From Oscheius tipulae (Eukaryota > Nematoda > Chromadorea > Rhabditida > Rhabditidae): a stretch of DNA of 64,000 nt. A model generated the notes under the pieces. The model saw only the letters and a program-made list of their open reading frames with translations, was not told the DNA's origin and made no database searches. The stretch covers positions 5,580,001-5,644,000 of the forward strand of contig JASJZH010000004.1 in assembly GCA_037178975.1 (NCBI GenBank), in the 5' to 3' direction. This document shows, piece after piece, positions 45,076 to 56,065 of the stretch. Position 1 is the stretch's first letter; each line of letters opens with the position of its first letter. A program made the translations under genes and the position numbers.

Positions 45076-46074
45076 ATGTCCTCAGAAGTTCTCGACTGTC
45101 TACCATCGTCGTCGACTTCCTGGGAAGATGAGAAGGTCGTCTCTAACAAGTTGGCCCTTGGGTAGGTTTCTGTCTTCACCAGGAATCGTACAATCTTTAG
45201 AGATGAGCTGCTGCGGAGGAAAACAGGCAACCCGATTTCGGTGGCAGACGTCTACTACAGCAGTATGTCGACGGAGATGGAGCTGGAAGCCTGTTCTTTG
45301 GCCGCCTTCGGCATGGAGGTTGGTTTTCGAACTTCTCTCTCCCCAATACTCACGTCTCGGATAATGGTCTCTCGAGTAGGGGCTCCGAGAGCTGATGTGT
45401 CATCCCGGGAGGAGTGAAGTGCGCCAAGGGATACTCTTCAAACAGATCACGTGAAACTTCTATTTCTGGAGGAAAAAAATATTAGAACGGGAGGCTTTTG
45501 ACTTGTTGACACGGAAATCATCTGCAGAACAGCCACTTGAGAGCTCTACTGGCAGGGAAGAGAAAGTTAAGCGGCAGAGACAAAGATGCCAGACGTTTTT
45601 GGTCCTCCAAACTCAAATTTTCAGATTAAGAGTCGTACAATATCAGCAAAATTATAAGGTTGAAAACGATAGATATGGCAGCAAACACAGGTACGGCTTG
45701 GAGCCTGCCTGCCTTTGATCTACCAATTACTGCTGCGAGCACAAGGTGACCAAATCACTTGCTATTTTCTCAGAGGGTGGATCCTTTATTGAACCAACGA
45801 AAACTGAAACTTATTCGCGCACAACTCCCAAATAGCGAGACAGTATTCCCTTACCATCCTTCCTTTTTAGTCCTTCAACACGGAACAAGAGATTGCCCAA
45901 TATGTGAAGGAGTCTTTCGATCAGTTGTACGGAAAAGCCTGGCAATGCATCTGCGGGAAACATTTCGGCAGCTACGTGACCTTCCAGCCCGACTCTTTCA
46001 TCTACTTTCGATTGGGAGCCACTGCCTTTATGCTCTTCCGGGCGATCGAGGTCCCACTTTCTCAAGCCGAATAG
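45076..46074 (+). CDS. LC8-type dynein light chain
   Basis: Exons 45076-45161, 45201-45318 and 45871-46074 join in frame to 135 aa. The C-terminal 85 residues match LC8: a DAVDCA-like helix (MSTEMELEACSLAAFGME), then EIAQYVKESFDQLYGKAWQC and GKHFGSYVTFQPDSFIYFRL (LC8: [25 protein letters not shown]). LC8 proteins are dimeric hubs on cytoplasmic and axonemal dynein and many other partners. An N-terminal extension of about 45 residues, acidic and Ser-rich, precedes the domain; canonical LC8 is about 89 aa. The 552-nt intron 45319-45870 is unusually long for this window. It converges with the minus-strand gene ending at 46120. Confidence 0.82.
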
Positions 46075-46119
46075 ACGTGTATATGTAACATATTTATACA
46101 TAAATGAATCTCAATTTTC

Positions 46120-47004
46120 TTAAAGTCTACCCGTCTCTACTCGCATGACTTTTCTTCTCCTTTCCCGTTCATCTTCGAGCGTATTGTTCTCCTTCTCTTT
46201 GAGCAGCAGACGTTGAAGGGCTTTGGCAGATCTTTCCAGTTTGTAGTTCATCTCCAGCACGAGCTGGTCTCGAGTCAAAAGAGCCCGGATGTTTCTGATT
46301 CTCTGAAGTAAAACGAATTAGCAACAAGTCCTGCTATAAAACTTTCAAGTCAGGAGTTTGCCAAGGGAATTCTTAACAGCGCTATACAAAAAAAATTTAG
46401 AAAACAGGATGAGCCGAGCAACTAGATTTTCAAGTTAGGATACTCATTATTTCCAGCAAATTTGACAGCAAGAGTGAAGTTGTAAGAATTGAGCTCAAAT
46501 ACCTGCTGTCTTTCGCTCTGATTGACTAGTACCGCTGTTTTGGCCCCCTCTCCATGAATCTCTTTCAAATTGTCCGACTCGCTAACAAGAATAGCGAAGC
46601 GAGATGGTTCGCCATCTAGAATGTTGAGATCCGGAGTCCTGACCAGTTCCTCGTGACAATCGACATCCTGATGAACTCCGAAAGACACTGAATTGAAACT
46701 TTACAAGACGGCGAGTCCATCTTACTCAAGTACATGATATCGTAATCTGTCAAGCGACGAGTAGCTGGAACAAAGATCTCCGGTTCGAGCTTTTGGAGCG
46801 TTCCTGAAGAAGACGGTTGATTCTTTGGTAGTATTGGTAGTATTACCTATTTCTCTATTCTCTTGTTTGACCCCTCCGCCCTCATCACTCTGTTGGAACT
46901 TGACCATCCCACTATCCGGAGAATCGCAATCTGCAAAACCCTGAGTTGACGTGAGTTATACTGATCAGTAATTTGCAAGCTTGACTCGAGACAAGCCACT
47001 CCAT
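46120..47004 (-). CDS. Unrecognised 190-aa coiled-coil protein
   Basis: Five exons (46962-47004, 46847-46930, 46726-46803, 46503-46687, 46120-46302) join without frame conflict. Introns include one of 31 nt, the shortest I accept here. The N-terminal half is acidic and disordered (QQSDEGGGVKQENREIG). The C-terminal third is a basic/acidic coiled coil (NIRALLTRDQLVLEMNYKLE, then ALQRLLLKEKENN). No domain recognised. The start at 47004 was chosen because it is the only ATG that keeps phase with exon 2; an upstream MSQTK frame does not. Confidence 0.65.
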
Positions 47005-47099
47005 CTTGCTCTATCAGACTGGTACCAAAAGTCTCGTCCTGAACTATGAAGTGCCAAAGTTTATAGAAAAATCGAGTCACTCTCACCTTCGTTTGACTC

Positions 47100-48090
47100 A
47101 TCCACGGTGTCAGGAACGGCCATCACCCAAAAAGGACAAAGTTGGAGTGAGAGATGAGAAGGCTGTGAGGACTGGCGAGAGGAACACATAACTGTTTAGG
47201 AGAAAGACCACGGAAGAGTCATTGCTTATGGGATGCTTGCTTCGAACTAGTCAGAGGGGATGATTGAATTGATCAGGACAAATTACTGGAATGATCAGAA
47301 CGAATCGTTGATAAGGTGACGAAGCGACAGTTTTGAAGTATGAATCGGTAAACATGCCTTTTGGAACTTGGTAGGGTATGTAGTTGGTTCTTCTAGACTG
47401 ACCCAACACAGATCTGGACTACCCAAAACAGTTTTCTAGTACTGTTAAATGGTCAGGTCAACGGATACCGGACAGTTCTGCAGTGGGAGTCTCATACTCT
47501 CGTCCTCGAACAGTACTGGATAGGAAATGATGGGAAGTGTTCAATATAACTCTGATGCAGCGTCTGAGTGAAACGATCAGATTTGAGCTAAAAGGGAAAG
47601 TGACCAAGGGGAACGAGACCACGGCACTCCGAGAAACGTATGTTTTCGCGAAAGGGCGGCAAAAGGGCCTCTGCACTGTTTTCCTCACACCCACGAATGG
47701 ATATCGATTTTGAGGTCATCCCCTCGGGCTTGATCATAGCTGTGAGCAGATACGCCGAAGCAGCTTTCAGACGGACGTGAGAAACAAAGTCACAATATAT
47801 ATATATAGTTCAGTCCTCGAATGTTACGTACACCATCTAACAGGACAATGGTGTGTTAAATCGGTCTGCATGAGGAATCGTAGCGAACACTCTGGGACTC
47901 GATAGAACTGCTATTAATTTTCAACTGTGCAATTTCGTCTCCTAATTACCACAGTATAGTTTTGCTTCTAGTTTGCAGCAAAACTTCCAAAAAAAGTTTT
48001 TGATGTTGCAACTTTTTACTACTTAAATAGAAAAGAACAAGTTATCCAAAGTGAGCAAAGTGCCCAAGGATCCAGTTCAAGCGTCTGCCA
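47100..48090. other. Intergenic stretch, no gene seen
   Basis: Open frames here lack splice or start context. A short TATATATATATA run is at 47797-47808. Confidence 0.4.
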
Positions 48091-48092
48091 CG

Positions 48093-48404
48093 ATGTCGGA
48101 TGGCTGTTCGATTTGGCCTGCTGGTCGTCGCACCTTCGCCGTGACTGCTGTGGTGATCGGAGCTCTGGCCGCTCTCGGCTACTTCTTCTACATCTACGGA
48201 CCGGAAAAGGAGACGTTCCTCAATGGAACAGCTGAGCCGGCCCAGTACCCGAAGAAGAAGAAGAAGAAAAAGTGCAAGACTCTCAATGGTTCGACCAGAT
48301 CCTCGTCGTCGTCCGAAGTCCCTCCTCCCGTCAGCCAGTATTTGCCTGCTGTGCCTCCAGCTGCCGTCCCAGAATGTAGTGCACCGCCCCCGCAGAATCC
48401 CTAA
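48093..48404 (+). CDS. Small single-pass membrane protein with poly-Lys tract
   Basis: A single-exon 103-aa frame starting at the ATG in CACGATGTCGG. Residues about 13-35 (FAVTAVVIGALAALGYFFYI) form one membrane segment. It is followed by KKKKKKKCK, a Ser run, and a Pro/Ala tail ending APPPQNP. An AATAAA at 48408 lies right after the stop. The open frame extends upstream but has no earlier ATG. Type I or II topology is not decided. Not recognised. Confidence 0.6.
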   Translation: MSDGCSIWPAGRRTFAVTAVVIGALAALGYFFYIYGPEKETFLNGTAEPAQYPKKKKKKKCKTLNGSTRSSSSSEVPPPVSQYLPAVPPAAVPECSAPPPQNP

Positions 48405-48429
48405 TCAATAAAGCATGGTGGCTTGTTTT

Positions 48430-49380
48430 GTTGCTGACAGACGAGGAAGAGGAACTAGCAGACTGACTGGACAGGGGACAGAAACTAGGGACTCTTTTTA
48501 TGATCTTCTTGTCTTCTCTGATCGAGCTACCAATACCTTGCGAGCGTCTACCGAAGCTTCTGAAAGGAATAGAAGTTGCTCTACTTGTCTTATCGGACTC
48601 TGTTGCCACTTGTTGTCTGATAGAACAATCTGTGGAAACGATCTGGAACTGACTCCCGAATTCTCGGAAAAAAAAGTACTATTCGTTTTCAATAAGTGAA
48701 ACTCTGGTCCGATGTGCCGGAGACAGCTGTCTGATAACTTTTTCGCCGAAGATAACCAATATCTCCGTCTTCTGCAGTCGAAGCAGAATCCTCTGTCTTT
48801 TTGTCTGAACATCTTTACAGGCCGAGCTATCAACTGGGAACTGACTAGAGAGTATTCAGGAAAAGTAGACTACTGCGCTTGACTCATCATACAATGTCTT
48901 CTTGACGAAGAAGGAGGGATTTCCCACTGTCCACTGAAGGATACCAACTACTTACATGCCTAGTATTTATAGCTCTTTCCTCTGTCAAAACTCAATAAGA
49001 ATTTCGACTATCTCCCAGTCTAATCCATTCAACGGATTAATGTGCCGCTGGGTACGGTAGTATCCTTCTGAGCTAAGTCGTATTCTGCTATTTGCATTGA
49101 TTGCAACTGTTGACAGTCTTTGAAGAAACACGTTTTGAAACTTCTGTATATCTCTTTATTGAATTGGAAGCTTCAGCTAGTCGAGATCGTTTGATTTGGT
49201 TAGTAGGAATGGATACCGGAGAAAGAGAAACAACCGTGAGAATGATAATCGGCATCAGGAACAACGAACAAGACTACAGGCGATTCGGTACGTTTCTCAA
49301 TATGTGTCCTGATCCAATCTGCTTTGCTCCATTAGTGAGAGAAGCTGCTTGTACTGTATACCCATTTTCTGAGATCTGAT
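48430..49380. other. Intergenic stretch, no gene supported
   Basis: No convincing coding structure on either strand. Confidence 0.35.
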
Positions 49381-49384
49381 ACGT

Positions 49385-49573
49385 ACCAACCTGTTCGGCA
49401 GCTCCATTTCCTTCATTCTGGTCTTCCTGGCCAACATTCACTGTCCTCTGTCCGACGGGAAGAGTCTTGTCGGGATTCTTCTGCTCTATGTCAGTTTCTT
49501 TATGTGTCGTGTGAGCAGATTTTTCCGTGATCTTCGCCTGTACCGACATTTTGGTCTCTTCTTGGGTACTCAT
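49385..49573 (-). CDS. Possible first exon of a hydrophilic protein
   Basis: The ATG at 49573 opens a 62-residue hydrophilic frame (MSTQEETKMSVQAKITEKSA, then QRTVNVGQEDQNEGNGAAEQ) followed by a candidate GTACGT donor. No downstream exon could be joined. Composition looks coding, but support is weak. Confidence 0.3.
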
Positions 49574-50256
49574 TCATAGGAGCCTCTTTTGCATTGCCGT
49601 CACTGTCGAGGGCAATTGGATAGGTTAAATCTCGATATTTTGTTCGTTAAATGGGTCTTCTAACAAAAAACGAAGTAAATCCAATCGTTTTCCTGCTTGA
49701 TAGATAGTTCTATCACATGCTTTCTTCCAATGAAGGTTCTCTGCTCGGCAGATAGACGTCGCACGTTCATGGCTAGAAAATAAGAAATGAGAGCCGATGT
49801 GTGAAGAAATCGATAACTAGTTGTCGGAGGAAACAACCAGAGGATCGAACTGTTCGTGGAAAGCTGCAGGTACTTTTACAAGAAAGCAGACCCAAAGTGA
49901 GGTTGGATGGCTCGAAACGATGAAAACTCAAATAAAGGAGAAGAGCTGTTGAAGAAACTGCCCTGAGGAGAAACGGACTCGAAGCCAACTTAAAATGGTT
50001 CCCACAACATTAAAAAAAACTCGAACTTTTTAAATTCCGGTCGGACCCGCCTCGATGCCTAAGTATATTGCTCAAGTCACAGCCTAAATAGAAACAGCAG
50101 CCATTGTCACCTGGCCCACTTCCTGCGAGTGCGAGACAGAACTGGAGTCTTATCAGTTCAGATTTGCTAGAAGAGTAGAAAAAAAATCGAAATTTATTCG
50201 TGAAACAACTGGTAAGATGCACAGACAATAAAACGATTAGAACGAAGATCAGCACA

Positions 50257-50929
50257 TCAATCCACGCACCAAGCGTTCTCCCTGCGAATCTGCTCCTCTT
50301 CACCTTCACCGAAGTCAGCGGGTGCCCCAAATGTGGCACGAAGCTCTTCCGGAGTCTTTCCCTGTACAACGGACGTAAAAGAACTCGAAATGAACAAACC
50401 TTGAAGGTTTGAGCGACCATTTTGCAGCAGTAATCCATCAAGCCCTTGATGTCGAGGTATGTAGCGACCTGAATTAGGGGATTGTACAGAAATGTGAATC
50501 AAACTCACCAGAATAATTTCATAGAGAATGAATTGAGAGACATTGAGGAAATTCTTGTCCCACTCGGGTACATTCATAGAGTCTCTGTCCTCGGCATCCA
50601 CGATGTTGACATTGGGATTATCCTGGTGATGAAGGAGCCATTCGATCACCTGAACTGAATGATTACACAGCGTTGAAGAGCGTTTATACCTTGGCCAGGA
50701 CATCGCTAGAAGCATTTGCTACCAGGATCTCGGATTCGTCGGTCCATTCGAGGGTCTAAACAGAATCTGTATGGAAAACACTACTAATCGCGTGGACAAT
50801 TTCTAAAAAATGCGAATGTACCTTTATCATGTCGTGGACGACAGAGCAGAGATAAGCAGCTTTCTCTGGAACCTTGAATCTTCGTCCGTCGCGGGATTTG
50901 AAGTTGAATGTCTTGGCAGCTACGGTCAT
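50257..50929 (-). CDS. Skp1-like SCF ubiquitin ligase subunit
   Basis: Skp1 links cullin-1 to F-box proteins in SCF ubiquitin ligases. Five exons (50822-50929, 50690-50755, 50509-50649, 50400-50468, 50257-50361) give 162 aa, the normal Skp1 length. FKSRDGRRFKV opens the BTB/POZ fold. VIEWLLHHQDNPN, VPEWDKNFLNVSQ, ATYLDIKGLMDYCCKMVAQT and GKTPEELRATFGAP match the conserved core. The C-terminus ends EEQIRRENAWCVD, close to the F-box-binding tail of human Skp1. The acidic loop is short and the first-exon sequence is diverged, as in expanded Skp1-related families. Confidence 0.93.
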
Positions 50930-51634
50930 GTTCTGAAAAACAGAAAAACTAAGACAATTGGGAGCAGGAGAGTGGGAACAAAAGACGACAACATGATCAA
51001 ACCAGTCGGCATAGTGGATTGCGACCAAAAAAATTTCTGTAATACTTCGGCAGATGGTCCCGTTCAATTAAACAAGTTCTCGCGCGCTTTTTGTATTTGG
51101 CGGACTTTTGAATTTTCTTCACTATTTTGATATTTCCCCCCACTGTTCTTCATCATTTTTGTTGGAATCTTTTTCGTTTTCCAAAGCTCCAGCATTTTCT
51201 CAGTCGTCCTTTAAGTTGGACGAAAGAAGAAAGAATCCAATTTATTTTTTCACCTGTCTCAAAATAATGTCTATTTACGACATTTTTCAAGTTTATCTAT
51301 GCGCGCGAAAACCCGTTTGAATAAACGGGGCCACTTGCCGAAGTATTACTAGAAAAATAAACTTGATCAAGGATTTACAGGGGTCGAGAACGAATTCAAA
51401 CTTTTTTAGTTTTTAAATCTCAAAACATAAAAAAACGCTTGGTAGAAGACAACGCTAGCCACTTCTATAGATACAAACGTTAAAAAGATACCCATGAGAT
51501 CTCATAAAAAAATACTGAAAACCCAAAGTCAACAGCACATTGAAGGCTACCTGAAATTACCAACTTGTGTCTCTAAATGACTACGCTTTATTAGAATTTC
51601 ACAAAATGTACAGTTACGGTAAAAAAAGACGGAT

Positions 51635-53006
51635 CTAATTGAGACAGCGGTGAGGAGAATTCTTGAAATAGCGTAGGTAGATATCGAGGAAGAGGCAGCC
51701 GAAGGTGATGAAGAGACCAAGACTGGCGATGGCCGGAATCTGGTGACCAAAAGCAACGACCGAAAGCAAGATTGATCCTATCTGAATTCTTGAATCAGAG
51801 ACGTAAACGAGGTTTCTAGCCTGACGAATGGTCATCATTACGGATAGAGTGACCGGTCCGAAGCGGTCTATCGTGGCATAGATGAAGAGCTGGCTGATGG
51901 CAGCTGCAAGACTCATCAAAGCGTTGTGACGAACAAAGTTCTCGTGATTCAGGGCAAAATCGATGGCCGGAAGAAAGGATCCCTGCTCGAGAAGAGAGAA
52001 AACTGACAGCAGGACACTGAAGACATTCACGCCGAACATCATCTGTCCTTTGGATATTTTTGGCTTCGTGTTGAAAAGGGCCTTCTGCCAGTTGGCCGTG
52101 AAGGAATCGAAGATGAGATAGCCGGCTATAAGGATGAAACCAGAGATCTGTAAACATAATTTACACAGAATGACAGTAAGCGTACCGTAGTAGAAGTGAT
52201 CTGGCTATGATTAGGGACAGTATGAACGAGGAACAGGCCCGCTCCGAAGGCAATTCCGCCAGCTGTGAAATATTCGCTCAAAGAATATTGCTTTCCTCGT
52301 AGCACTGTGCCCATTATCATAGTGCCAACAACCTGAAAAATGGATCTTTGAGGAGGTAAAGAATACAAATCGTACCTTGGAAACTTTCGAGATGGTCATA
52401 GTGGGGAAGGTGACAAATTGGAGGGCTGAGTACTGGCACCAGGAGGCCATTATGTTGGCTATCGAGGTAAAGCTGTGCATGTAGTACGGGGGCACGTGAA
52501 TCGGCTGGGACCGTCTGGTGACGAATAGCAGACAGCCGGATAGAAGGAAGCCAAATAGCCGATTGGAGAAGACGAGAAATTGCATGTCATGGAAATATTC
52601 TTCTACTGCCGGATCTTCGAGGCGCTTGTAGGGATGTGTGACGATTCTCTCCTGGAGAAGGCCCATCAGCCATAGTGGAACTGTGACTCCGAGCGAGAGA
52701 AACAATAACCAGAAACAGTCGGACTGAAAATACAACGTTGCTCTAGACAATAGTAAAAAAATTGATCACCTTGAAGCTCTTCTCTGTACTTTTTAGATGT
52801 TCCTTGGTCGGAATCGAGATGGCGTAGTTGTTGGCTCCCAGGGCGAAGGATTCCATGAAGCGGGAGAAGGCAGTCCGTGGCGTGAAATCTCCCCGTGCAT
52901 TCTTCCTCCGAATCCATATCACGAATAAAGCTATGGGTAGTAGTGCGCTAGCATAGGTGGTGAAAATGGTGACTAGACGAGATGACCACGCCCAATTTTC
53001 GTTCAT
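51635..53006 (-). CDS. PAPS transporter (SLC35B2-like)
   Basis: Imports 3'-phosphoadenosine 5'-phosphosulfate into the Golgi for sulfation. Exons 52770-53006, 52376-52723, 52186-52332 and 51635-52147 join in phase to 414 aa, near the roughly 430 of SLC35B2/slalom. It has about ten hydrophobic segments. Diagnostic stretches include FVTFPTMTISKVSKVVGTMI, MGTVLRGKQYSLSEYFTAGG, NWQKALFNTKPK, QMMFGVNVFSVLL and PVTLSVMMTIRQ. These match the nucleotide-sugar/UAA transporter pattern of the PAPST group (SK-xxPVMxMG, KYSLxEYxxA, SVMMTVRQ). PAPST1 versus PAPST2 cannot be separated with certainty by eye. A promoter region with no TATA separates it from the transposon at 53.1 kb. Confidence 0.88.
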
Positions 53007-53086
53007 CTTCTGAAAATGACGTTACGCATTGAGGAAACACGGCTTAAAAAAGTGAAATAAGAAGGAAGGAAGTAAAAAAGTAAAGA

Positions 53087-53285
53087 AAATGAAGTGGTTT
53101 GAATTCGCCGCCAAATTCTTATCGATTCATAATCTTAATCGTCGTCTTCTCTCGGGTCTGATTCGGTTTGACCGAAATCGATTTCGAACTGTAACGATTT
53201 CCGCCAAAATTCGATTTCGCGCTGTTATGGTTTTGAACAAATCGATTTCGACATGTTCGGTTTCGACCAAATTTGTACGTAATCA
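53087..53285. repeat. Left terminal inverted repeat of a nested DNA element
   Basis: AACAAATCGATTTCGACATG followed by TTTCGACCAAATTTGTACGT matches the reverse complement of 57000-57060 at roughly 90% over about 60 bases. Weaker matching continues outward to about 53087. Confidence 0.7.
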
Positions 53286-53346
53286 CGTACACGTTTTTCT
53301 ACTGTGCTTCCTAGTTGATTCCTTTTACGTTTTATAACAGTTTTTG

Positions 53347-56008
53347 ATACTTAGGCAATACAGACGTTCTCCGCCTACTCGGTCTGAAGGTTCTAAACCA
53401 TGCCTGCTACGTTTGACTGTGCCACTTACAATGCCCGGTCACTCTTGGGCATTCCGAGGCAAGTAGAGCTACAAGAGGCTTTAAAGACGATCAAATGGGA
53501 TGCCATCGCTCTCAATGAACTACGACTTCGAGGAGAAGGAAGTCTCACGTTCTTGGAATCGAAGGATGTTCTCTTCTGGAGTGGGCACAAACAGCTGTCT
53601 CAACATGGTGTCGGCTTCCTCATCAAAGAGCAGTACGCCAGCCAAGCTGTCTTCTCTCCTCATTCTGCAAGATGCGCCACTCTGTTGCTGCCAGATGTGA
53701 AGATCTACATGGTAGCCGGCTACGGACCTACTTCCGCATCAACAGACGAGGAATACGACGAGTTTCTGGCAACTCTCGATGTCATGCTGACCCGTACACC
53801 TAAAGGATTCTCTCCAATCCTGCTGGGAGATTTCAACGCAAAGGTTAGTCGAGACGAATCAAATCGAGATATAGTTGGATTGGCTACGCTTCATGACGGT
53901 AACGACAGAGGGAAAGCACTCGTGGAACTATGCAGAGCTCACAATCTACGTCTTTGGAGCACTTTTCTCGACACTCGGAAGAGCAACTTTCGCTTAATTG
54001 CTTCCAAGTTCAAGGACAATATGATGACGGCAAACGCGATTAGGAATACCGAAGACAATCTTCCAGTACAGAGACAATACGAGGATCTGAAGAAAAAGCT
54101 GAAGGCCGCGGCACTAGACGCAATGAGAGCTGACACTCTGCCTCCAAGGATGACTACTACAACGAAGGCTATTCTTCACTCGAGACGGCTAGCCAGAGAC
54201 GACGACACAGCTGCAGGTAGAATCTCTTATGCGATTCTCACTCAACAGGCACGCAGAATGGTAAAAGCCGATCTGGTTACAAGGAAAGAGGAAGTGTTGA
54301 GAAGAGCGGTAGAACAGGGACGAAGTTTGAAAGATGCTGCTCTGGCCACTCAGACTACGAAGAAGAGGATGATGTCAGCAAAAAAGAATACTAAGGCCTA
54401 TTCACAGAGAGAGACGGTAAAGAAGTTCAAGGAGTTCTTTGACGGACTCTACGCTGATCAAGGACTCATTCCTCCCTCTGCCTCCAGAAACTCTGAAAAT
54501 CTACCTCGTTTTGAACCAGACGAAGTCCTACATGCCATCACACAGCTCCGAAGATCTGGAGCGTCTGGATCGGACGGACTATCACCATCGATGCTCTTCC
54601 ACGCTAAAGATGAAGCCGAGCAAGTAATCTGCAACATCCTGAATCACCTCATGGACGGAGGAGCTGTACCCAAAGGATTGACTGAGGCCATCGTCACACT
54701 CTTCCACAAATCAGGTGATTCGGACGATCCGTCAAACTTCAGACCCATCTGCCTGTTGCAATCCTGTGCAAAAGTAATCACTCGAGTACTTATGAGACGA
54801 ATGGAACGATGTCTAGACGAGCAAGCAGATGAATGGCAAACGGGCTTTCGGAAAGGCTATTCTACGATGGATAACCTGTACTCTGTCAAACAGATCATTG
54901 AGAAGAGCACTGAACACAACCTCAAACTGTGTTTGGGCTTCATTGATTCTAAGAAAGCCTTCGATACAATCAGCTGGCAGTCGACGTGGAACGCTCTGGC
55001 GGAGATGGGAATCAACTCCACTCTGATCAAGATGCTCCGACGCCTCTACGAGTCGGGTTCTACATTCATCCTGATCAATGGCTCCCGGGTTCCTGTTGAT
55101 GTCAAACGAGGAGTACGTCAAGGAGATGTGCTCAGTCCGAAGCTCTTCAATGCTACACTGAGCTATGCAATCAACAAAATTGAATGGGAAGAGGAAGGCA
55201 TCCGAATCAATGGCCAACAGCTGACCATTCTAGGATATGCGGACGACATGGTCCTTTTCTCCAGGAGCAGACCAGGCATGGAACGGATGATGTACAAGCT
55301 CACGACTGCGATGAGGACGGTTGGTCTCGAAGTTAACACCAAAAAGACGGTACTAATCTCCAATATCCAAAACAAGACGCCGCTGACGGTCAACGGATCC
55401 CATCTCAACTTTGTAAACAAGTTCATCTTCCTGGGATCACAAATATCGATTCCACTCTGTGATTCCGATGAGGTCAGAAGACGAATGGGACAAGCTTTTG
55501 GTGCCTTCAACAAGATAGCGAACCTGCTAACCTGCCGCTTGATCTCCATGAAGAAGCGCAAGTTGCTGTTTGAGTCATACATCAGTCCTGTGGCACTATA
55601 CGGAGCCGAGACCTGGACCTTGAAAGAAGCAGAGAAGAACTACATTGAGGTCTGCCAAAGAAGGATGGAACGAAGGATGATTGGCATCTCCACCCTAGAC
55701 AGATGGACAAATGAGAGAGTGCGAGATAGGACAAAGCTGATAGACTGGAGGAAGAAAGCACTCTGTTTGAAGCTCCTCTGGGCCGAGAAAACCACCAAGA
55801 TGGAAGCCTCGAGATGGTCAAAAACGATATCAGAGTGGATCCCACTCGAGAGCAGAAGACAGCCTGGAAGACAACGCCTACGATGGATCGATGAAGTGCA
55901 AAGAGAGGCTGGACACTCATGGTGGACAAAAAACAATCAGGAATGGAAGAACATCAGATCAGCAATAGTCGAAGACTAGATAATTGCAATAAATAAAAAA
56001 ATAAAAAA
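53347..56008 (+). mobile_element. RTE-type non-LTR retrotransposon, inserted copy
   Basis: Bounded by identical 11-bp direct repeats AACAGTTTTTG at 53336-53346 and 56009-56019, which are target-site duplications. It has a single long reading frame and a short A/T-rich 3' end (AATAAATAAAAAAATAAAAA). No long terminal repeats. Confidence 0.88.
53400..55979 (+). CDS. Endonuclease/reverse transcriptase polyprotein of the RTE-like element
   Basis: 859 aa, one uninterrupted frame. Residues about 1-190 are an apurinic-type endonuclease (TYNARSLLG, ALNELRLRGEG, GYGPTSAS, LLGDFNAKV). Residues about 420-680 are reverse transcriptase: SNFRPICLLQ, TGFRKGYSTMDN, GFIDSKKAFD, VRQGDVLSPKLFNATL and the catalytic YADD. 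The C-terminus has GAETWTL and RPGRQRLRWID, usual for RTE and related clades. The endonuclease lacks the distal part with the conserved SDH motif; sequence jumps from LWSTFLDTRKSN to an unrelated linker, as if about 80 codons were lost in frame. So retrotransposition by this copy is doubtful, though the frame is open. Confidence 0.9.
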   Translation: MPATFDCATYNARSLLGIPRQVELQEALKTIKWDAIALNELRLRGEGSLTFLESKDVLFWSGHKQLSQHGVGFLIKEQYASQAVFSPHSARCATLLLPDVKIYMVAGYGPTSASTDEEYDEFLATLDVMLTRTPKGFSPILLGDFNAKVSRDESNRDIVGLATLHDGNDRGKALVELCRAHNLRLWSTFLDTRKSNFRLIASKFKDNMMTANAIRNTEDNLPVQRQYEDLKKKLKAAALDAMRADTLPPRMTTTTKAILHSRRLARDDDTAAGRISYAILTQQARRMVKADLVTRKEEVLRRAVEQGRSLKDAALATQTTKKRMMSAKKNTKAYSQRETVKKFKEFFDGLYADQGLIPPSASRNSENLPRFEPDEVLHAITQLRRSGASGSDGLSPSMLFHAKDEAEQVICNILNHLMDGGAVPKGLTEAIVTLFHKSGDSDDPSNFRPICLLQSCAKVITRVLMRRMERCLDEQADEWQTGFRKGYSTMDNLYSVKQIIEKSTEHNLKLCLGFIDSKKAFDTISWQSTWNALAEMGINSTLIKMLRRLYESGSTFILINGSRVPVDVKRGVRQGDVLSPKLFNATLSYAINKIEWEEEGIRINGQQLTILGYADDMVLFSRSRPGMERMMYKLTTAMRTVGLEVNTKKTVLISNIQNKTPLTVNGSHLNFVNKFIFLGSQISIPLCDSDEVRRRMGQAFGAFNKIANLLTCRLISMKKRKLLFESYISPVALYGAETWTLKEAEKNYIEVCQRRMERRMIGISTLDRWTNERVRDRTKLIDWRKKALCLKLLWAEKTTKMEASRWSKTISEWIPLESRRQPGRQRLRWIDEVQREAGHSWWTKNNQEWKNIRSAIVED

Positions 56009-56065
56009 AACAGTTTTTGTGTTATCTCTTGTTTTTTTTGTCAATCTGCATGTTTTCGCAGAATT

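Noticed and set aside
46941-46961. A 21-nt intron in the coiled-coil gene
   Set aside because: Removing it does not restore the downstream frame. A 31-nt intron (46931-46961) with a start at 47004 does.
48051-48092. An earlier start for the poly-Lys membrane protein
   Set aside because: The upstream in-frame codon is GTG; the first ATG is at 48093.
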